Positions 57,804 through 64,000 of a stretch of 64,000 nucleotides of DNA are shown here, in pieces (position 1 is the stretch's first letter; every line of letters starts with the position of its first letter). The DNA comes from Massilia sp. Root133 (GTDB taxonomy: Bacteria > Pseudomonadota > Gammaproteobacteria > Burkholderiales > Burkholderiaceae_D). The stretch covers positions 387 through 64,386 of the forward strand of contig NZ_LMEW01000008.1 in assembly GCF_001426525.1 (NCBI RefSeq), read 5' to 3'. A program made the position numbers and the translations under genes. The notes under the pieces were generated by a model, which saw only the letters and a program-made list of their open reading frames with translations, searched no databases and had not been told where the DNA came from.

Positions 57804-58798
57804 GGCTTGTCTCCCTTCCTCGCGGCGTTCGTCAACGCCTGGACGATGGCGTTCCGCGCCAACGGTATCTTGAAATCGTTCTGACCGTAGCCGCGCGCGC
57901 CGCGCAGGATGCGCTCCGCGGCCTGTTCGAACGCGGTCTCGCCGGCGGGGCGGCCCACGAGCAGCTCTTCCGCTTCCTCGACCCGCCACGGCTTGTGCGC
58001 GACGCCGCCCAGCGCGATGCGGGCCGCGCGCACGGTGCCGTCGGCGGCGAGGTCCAGCGCGGCGGCCACCGAGACGAGCGCGAACGCATACGACAGCCGG
58101 TCGCGCACCTTCACGTACTCGCAGCGCTGCGCGAAGCGGCGCGCATCGGGCAGGGTGATATGCGTGATCAGTTCGCCGGGCTGCAGCGTCGTGTCGACGT
58201 CGGGCGTGTCGCCCGGCAGGCGGTGGAAGCCGGCGAAGGGGATCGTCCGCTCGCCGTTCACCGCGCGCACGTGCACGGTCGCGTCGAGCGCGCGCAGAGC
58301 CACGCACATGTCGGACGGATGCGTGGCGATGCACTGCGCGCTCGTGCCGAGGATCGCGAGCTGGCGGTTGATGCCGGCCTTGGCGGGACAGCCCGTACCC
58401 GGCTCGCGCTTGGTGCACGGCGTGCCCACGTCGTAGAAATAGACGCAGCGGGTGCGCTGCAGCAGGTTGCCGCCGTTCGTCGCCATGTTGCGCAACTGGG
58501 GCGACGCGCCGGCCAGGATCGCGGCGGCCAGCAGCGGATAGCGTTCGCGCACGAGCGGGTGACAGGCCGTGTCCGCGTTGCGGGCGAGGGCGCCCAGGCG
58601 CAGGCCCGTGCCGTCTTCCTCGATCGTGTCGAGGCCCGCGATCGGGTTGATGTCGACGAGGCCGGACGGCTGCATGACGCCCTCCTTGATCAGGTCGAGC
58701 AGGTTGGTGCCGCCGGCGATGGGACGCGCGCCCGGCGCGGCGAGGGCGGCCAGCGCGGCGTCGACGTCGGCGGGCTGGGTGAAGTCGAACGGATTCAT
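57800..58798 (-). CDS. paoB-like: FAD subunit with Fe-S insertion, PaoB-like
   Basis: A 332-residue FAD-binding subunit. RPIAGGTNLLDLIK (~25-38) is the FAD pyrophosphate loop and SPQLRNMATNGGNLLQRTRC (~99-118) the second FAD motif. A Cys-rich loop follows (RCVYFYD..TPCTKREPGTGCP...CIATHPSDMC), like the [4Fe-4S] insert of PaoB, not found in ordinary xanthine dehydrogenases. Electrons would pass from Mo and 2Fe-2S to FAD. Overlaps the large subunit and the 2Fe-2S gene by ATGA. Confidence 0.9.
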   Translation of the reverse strand: MNPFDFTQPADVDAALAALAAPGARPIAGGTNLLDLIKEGVMQPSGLVDINPIAGLDTIEEDGTGLRLGALARNADTACHPLVRERYPLLAAAILAGASPQLRNMATNGGNLLQRTRCVYFYDVGTPCTKREPGTGCPAKAGINRQLAILGTSAQCIATHPSDMCVALRALDATVHVRAVNGERTIPFAGFHRLPGDTPDVDTTLQPGELITHITLPDARRFAQRCEYVKVRDRLSYAFALVSVAAALDLAADGTVRAARIALGGVAHKPWRVEEAEELLVGRPAGETAFEQAAERILRGARGYGQNDFKIPLARNAIVQALTNAARKGDKP

Positions 58799-59274
58799 TT
58801 GGCGATCCCCATCACTTCGCACACGGCCTGTACGATCTGCGGATACGCGCCGCAGCGGCACACGTTCCCGCTCATCAGTTCGCGCACGTCGTCGACCGTC
58901 TGCGCCTGGCCCTCGGCGACGAGGCCGGCGGCCGAACAGATCTGGCCGGGCGTGCAGTAGCCGCACTGGAAGGCATCGTGGTCGATGAAGGCCTGCTGCA
59001 GCGGATGCAGCGTGTCGCCGTCGGCCAGGCCCTCGATCGTCGTGACCTCGTGGCCGTTCTGCATGACGCCGAGGGTGAGGCAGGCGTTGATGCGGCGGCC
59101 GTCCAGCAGCACCGTGCAGGCGCCGCACTGGCCGTGGTCGCAGCCCTTCTTGGTGCCGGTGAGGCCGGCGCGGTCGCGCAGCAGGTCGAGCAGCGTCACC
59201 GTGGATTCGACGTCGAATGCGCGGTCTTCGCCGTTGATGCGCAGGCGGATGGGGTACTGCCGGTAAGCGTCCAT
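58795..59274 (-). CDS. paoA-like: [2Fe-2S] subunit, PaoA-like
   Basis: A 159-residue iron-sulfur subunit. The plant-type cluster is CDHGQCGACTVLLDGRRINAC (~44-64) and the second CGYCTPGQI ... CRCGAYPQI (~103-140). The start at 59274 (MDAYRQYPIRL) has AAGGA at the correct distance; GTG at 59301 adds nine residues. No twin-Arg leader is visible, unlike E. coli PaoA, so the enzyme may stay in the cytoplasm. First gene of the operon; the promoter should be in 59275-59569. Confidence 0.9.
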   Translation of the reverse strand: MDAYRQYPIRLRINGEDRAFDVESTVTLLDLLRDRAGLTGTKKGCDHGQCGACTVLLDGRRINACLTLGVMQNGHEVTTIEGLADGDTLHPLQQAFIDHDAFQCGYCTPGQICSAAGLVAEGQAQTVDDVRELMSGNVCRCGAYPQIVQAVCEVMGIAK

Positions 59275-59569
59275 GGCCGTCCTTGTCGGGGCAAAGGCCA
59301 CACCTTACGGTTCCGGCCACCACCGTTCGGTTAGGTCACACACAATATGATCGATCTGGAAATGTGGTGTGTCATTTGTGCAGCAGTCAGCATGGTTTTT
59401 GCATAAAAGGTGAATTCTCATCAATTATTTCGAAGTAGAATGTTTTCAAAATTTTACAGCGGCACGGGATGTACCCGGAATGCAACGGATGTGGCTCTAC
59501 CGCACAGATTGGTGATAATCGGATAGAATTTGCTGCACAGGCTGCGTGCTTCGCCGATCAAGGATGCCC
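59275..59569. other. Intergenic region between divergent pao-like operon and GGDEF gene
   Basis: A 295-base gap, AT-rich for this genome in its middle (about 59340-59460). It must hold two divergent promoters. I see only weak candidates: TTGTGC (~59375) with poor -10 choices, and a loose CACACA/TGTGTG inverted repeat at 59335-59378. No gene, riboswitch or clear terminator was recognised. Confidence 0.5.
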
Positions 59570-61414
<1,845 letters not shown>

Positions 61415-61415
61415 A

Positions 61416-62111
61416 TCACGGCAGCTGGAACCGGTAGCCGACGCCGGTCTCGGTGACGAGGTAGCGGGGCTGGGCCGGATTGTCTTCCAGCTTGTGGCGC
61501 AGGTGGCCCATGTAGATCCGCAGGTAGTGCGCATGGTCGGACTGGTTCGGTCCCCACACGCTGCGCAGCAGCTGCGGCGTCGTCATGACCTTGCCCGCGT
61601 TGGCCACGAGGACGGCCAGCAGGCGATGCTCCGTCGGCGTCAATCTGACGGCGGCGCCGCCCTTCGTGACGCGCCGGTTCTGCGCGTCCACCACGACATC
61701 CCCGAACCTCACCTTGCCGTCGCCGCCCGTCGCGGGGCCGCGCAGGCGCCGTTGCGACGCGCGCACGCGCGCCAGCAGTTCGCCGACCCCGAACGGTTTC
61801 GTCAGATAGTCGTCGGCGCCGCGGTCGAGCGCACGGATCTTTTCGTCCTCGTTCACGCGGGCCGACAGCACGATGACCGGCACCCCCGACCACTTGCGCA
61901 GGTCGGCGATGAAGTCGGTGCCGTCGCCGTCCGGCAGGCCGAGGTCGAGGATGACCACGTCCGGCTTGCGCGTGCCGGCCTCCGTCAGGCCGCGTTCGAG
62001 CGTCGCGGCCTCGTGCACCTGCCAGCCTTCCCGTTCCAGCGCGCCGCGCACGAAGCGGCGGATGTGGGGCTCGTCTTCCACGAGCAGGGCCGTGCCGGTA
62101 AAATCACTCAT
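61416..62111 (-). CDS. kdpE: Response regulator KdpE
   Basis: A 231-residue OmpR-family regulator. Receiver: VEDEPHIRRF, phosphoacceptor Asp in VVILDLGLPDGDG (~residue 52), Lys in YLTKPF. Winged-helix C-terminal domain with RLTPTEHRLLAVLV and SDHAHYLRIYMGHLRHKLE, the K+-pathway KdpE pattern. It overlaps kdpD by eight bases (ATGAGTGA) and is the second gene of the unit. It should control a Kdp K+ pump operon outside the window. One base separates its stop from that of the converging GGDEF gene. Confidence 0.92.
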   Translation of the reverse strand: MSDFTGTALLVEDEPHIRRFVRGALEREGWQVHEAATLERGLTEAGTRKPDVVILDLGLPDGDGTDFIADLRKWSGVPVIVLSARVNEDEKIRALDRGADDYLTKPFGVGELLARVRASQRRLRGPATGGDGKVRFGDVVVDAQNRRVTKGGAAVRLTPTEHRLLAVLVANAGKVMTTPQLLRSVWGPNQSDHAHYLRIYMGHLRHKLEDNPAQPRYLVTETGVGYRFQLP

Positions 62112-64000
62112 CGCCGTCCTCCATGTCGTCGTCCGGCGGCAGTGCCGGGGGCGTCCCGAGCGGCAGCGCGAACGTGAACGCGACGCCGCCTCCGGGGCGG
62201 TTGGCCGCGCGGATCGTGCCGCCGTGCGCGCCCACGATCGCACGGCAGATGGCCAGGCCGAGCCCCACGCCGGGCTTGGCCGATTCCCGTTCGCCGCGCG
62301 TGAATTTCTCGAACACGGCGTCCTCCTGGCCGGGCGGCAGGCCCGGGCCGTCGTCCGTCACCGCGACGTTCAGCCACTGCCCGTGCCGTTCCGCGGACAC
62401 GGCCACCGTGCTGCCGGGTGGCGTGTACTTGCCCGCGTTTTCCAGCAGGTTGGACAGCACGCGTTCGACCAGCACGGCATCGTACTGCACGAGCGGGAGG
62501 TCGGCCGGCACGTGCGTTTCCACGACGCGGCCGGCCAGCGCGCCGCGGCTGGCCGCCAGGGCGCTGCCGATGACTTCCTCGACCGGCTGCCACTGGAGCC
62601 TCAGCTTCACGTCGCCGCTCTCGATGCGCGCCATGTCGAGCAGATTCGTGACGAGCCGCCCCATGCGCACCGTTTCCTCGCGCAACGCGTCCGCCATCGC
62701 GCGCTGTCCGGGCGCCAGCGGTGGCGCGGAGCCCGCCAGCGCCTCGGCCTGCGCCATCAGCGACGTGAGCGGCGTGCGCAGGTCGTGCGACAGCGCCGCC
62801 AGCAGCGAATTGCGCAGCCGCTCCGATTCGATGCGGACCAGCGCGTCCTGAGCGACCTCGATGTAGTGCACCCGTTCCAGCGCGATGGCGGCCAGCGCCG
62901 CGAACGTGTCGAGCTGCTGGCGTTGCTCCGGCGCCGTCAGCCAGTGCGGCGTGGTCGCCTCGATCGCGAGCACGCCCCGCGTGCGCATGGGCGCGACCAG
63001 CGGCATGTAGAAGACGGGGCTGCCGGGCAGGGTGTCGGTGCCCATGCCCGCGCTGGCGCCGTGGTCGAACGCCCATTGCGCGATGCCGGTGTCGAGCGCC
63101 GCGATGGCGTCGCCGCCGGACACGGTCATGCGACCGGCCGCGTCCGGCACCAGCAGGACCGTGCGTGCGCCGAACGTGCGTCCGATGGCGTCGCGCGTCG
63201 CCTCCTGGATCTGCTCCGTCTGCAGCACGCCGGACAGGGCACGGGCGAATTCGTACAACGCGCGCGTGCGGCTTTCGCGCCGCGCGGCGACGTGCGCCTG
63301 GAAGCGCAAGCCGGCCGTGAGGTGTCCCGTGATCAGGCCGACCGCCAGCATCACGCCGAACGCCACCAGGTACTGGATGTCCGAGATCGCGAACGTGAAG
63401 CGCGGCGGGACAAAGAAGAAGTCGAAGCAGGCCACGCTGACGCAGGTCGCGGTGACGGACGGACCGCGTCCGAGGCGCACCGCCACCAGCAGCACGACGA
63501 GCAGGAACAGCATGGCGATGTTGGCCAGGTCCAGGTGGCCCACGGCGGGCGTCAACGCGAGCGCCATGCCGAGGCTGGACAGGACCGCCGCGCCATGGGC
63601 CGCGACGGCGGCGCGGACGTCGGCGGAACGCGCGACGGGGACCGGCCGGACGGTGTCCGGCGTCGGTGCCGGCAGCACGGCGACTTCGAGCAGTTCGACG
63701 TCGGGCGCCAGCCGGGCGATGCGCCGGCCGCACGCGACCTGCCACGGCCAGCGCGCCTGGCTCCGGCCGAGCGCGATGCGGGCCAGGTTGTGGTCGCGCG
63801 CGTAGTCGACGACCGTGGCTTCCACACTGTCGCCCGACAGGACCGCGGTGACCGCGCCGAGGCTGCGCGCCAGCTTGAACGTGTCCAGGATGCGCTCGCG
63901 CCGGGCCGCGTCGAGACGTTGCAGGGCCGGCGTCTCGACGTAGACCAAGTGCCAGTCGGCGCCCAACTGGGCCGCGAGGCGCGCGGCGCTGCGCACGATC
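62104..64000 (-). CDS. kdpD: Sensor kinase KdpD (N-terminal part outside window)
   Basis: The C-terminal ~632 residues of KdpD; the gene runs off the right edge, so the N-terminal KdpD domain (with the Walker motifs) is not visible. Seen: the end of a UspA-like domain (WHLVYVETPALQRLD; ARIALGRSQARWPWQV), four membrane helices (~140-240 of the visible part), a GAF domain, phosphoacceptor SHDLRTPLTS, and HATPase with NLLENAGKYTPPG, DDGPGLPPG and GVGLGLAI. Senses low K+ or turgor and phosphorylates KdpE. Confidence 0.92.
   Translation of the reverse strand, partial: IVRSAARLAAQLGADWHLVYVETPALQRLDAARRERILDTFKLARSLGAVTAVLSGDSVEATVVDYARDHNLARIALGRSQARWPWQVACGRRIARLAPDVELLEVAVLPAPTPDTVRPVPVARSADVRAAVAAHGAAVLSSLGMALALTPAVGHLDLANIAMLFLLVVLLVAVRLGRGPSVTATCVSVACFDFFFVPPRFTFAISDIQYLVAFGVMLAVGLITGHLTAGLRFQAHVAARRESRTRALYEFARALSGVLQTEQIQEATRDAIGRTFGARTVLLVPDAAGRMTVSGGDAIAALDTGIAQWAFDHGASAGMGTDTLPGSPVFYMPLVAPMRTRGVLAIEATTPHWLTAPEQRQQLDTFAALAAIALERVHYIEVAQDALVRIESERLRNSLLAALSHDLRTPLTSLMAQAEALAGSAPPLAPGQRAMADALREETVRMGRLVTNLLDMARIESGDVKLRLQWQPVEEVIGSALAASRGALAGRVVETHVPADLPLVQYDAVLVERVLSNLLENAGKYTPPGSTVAVSAERHGQWLNVAVTDDGPGLPPGQEDAVFEKFTRGERESAKPGVGLGLAICRAIVGAHGGTIRAANRPGGGVAFTFALPLGTPPALPPDDDMEDGDE

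Overview
High GC content (well above 60% by eye), gene order and protein families point to a Burkholderiales betaproteobacterium, most likely Oxalobacteraceae of the Massilia/Telluria type. This placement is inferred from family resemblance: a PEP-CTERM protein, a family I lipase with its foldase, TonB receptor plus phytase, Kdp, and a ba3-type oxidase. No rRNA or complete marker gene is present to prove it.

Layout. 0-11.4 kb: the 3' part of a giant repeat-built autotransporter, followed by six glycosyltransferase genes in two convergent translationally coupled runs. 11.4-17.9 kb: a KTSC protein, a secreted lipase and its chaperone, a REP-like repeat cluster, a membrane-anchored NodB deacetylase/caspase/TPR fusion, tRNA-Ser(GGA) with promoter and terminator, and an HNH nuclease gene that ends in a tRNA T-arm-like remnant. 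17.9-24.8 kb: an AraC regulator divergent from an SDR gene, then a six-gene operon for a family B (ba3-like) haem-copper oxidase with three multihaem cytochromes c. 25-33.4 kb: HDOD protein, an NTF2/cupredoxin/c-di-GMP phosphodiesterase operon, an orphan FliD, a PAS-only membrane protein and a GntP-type permease. 33.4-43.7 kb: a phosphate-scavenging block with PhoX, a PEP-CTERM protein, GNAT and hydrolase genes, a TonB receptor with a phytase, and a divergent GGDEF-like/AraC pair. Three Pho-box-like sites mark this block. 43.8-47.4 kb: a tautomerase, a pseudopilin and a hybrid sensor kinase. 47.5-49 kb: a lower-GC Hcp/amidase/immunity-like cassette. 49-55.4 kb: a GlxA-type regulator, MBL hydrolase, HisN-like phosphatase and a second, paralogous hybrid kinase. 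55.5-59.3 kb: a three-subunit PaoABC-like molybdenum aldehyde oxidoreductase. 59.5-64 kb: a GAF-PAS-PAS-GGDEF protein and kdpE/kdpD, with kdpD cut by the window end.

The genes read as a soil or plant-associated lifestyle: surface adhesion with possible glycan decoration, lipase and phytase secretion, phosphate-responsive control, alternative respiration, several c-di-GMP and histidine-kinase sensors, and contact-dependent competition. Many adjacent genes overlap by 1-11 bases, and convergent pairs share or abut stop codons.

The strongest candidates for something new are the NodB-caspase-EF-hand-TPR fusion, the phosphate-controlled phytate module with its divergent GGDEF-like/AraC pair, the Hcp/amidase/immunity cassette, and the glycosyltransferase block behind the autotransporter.
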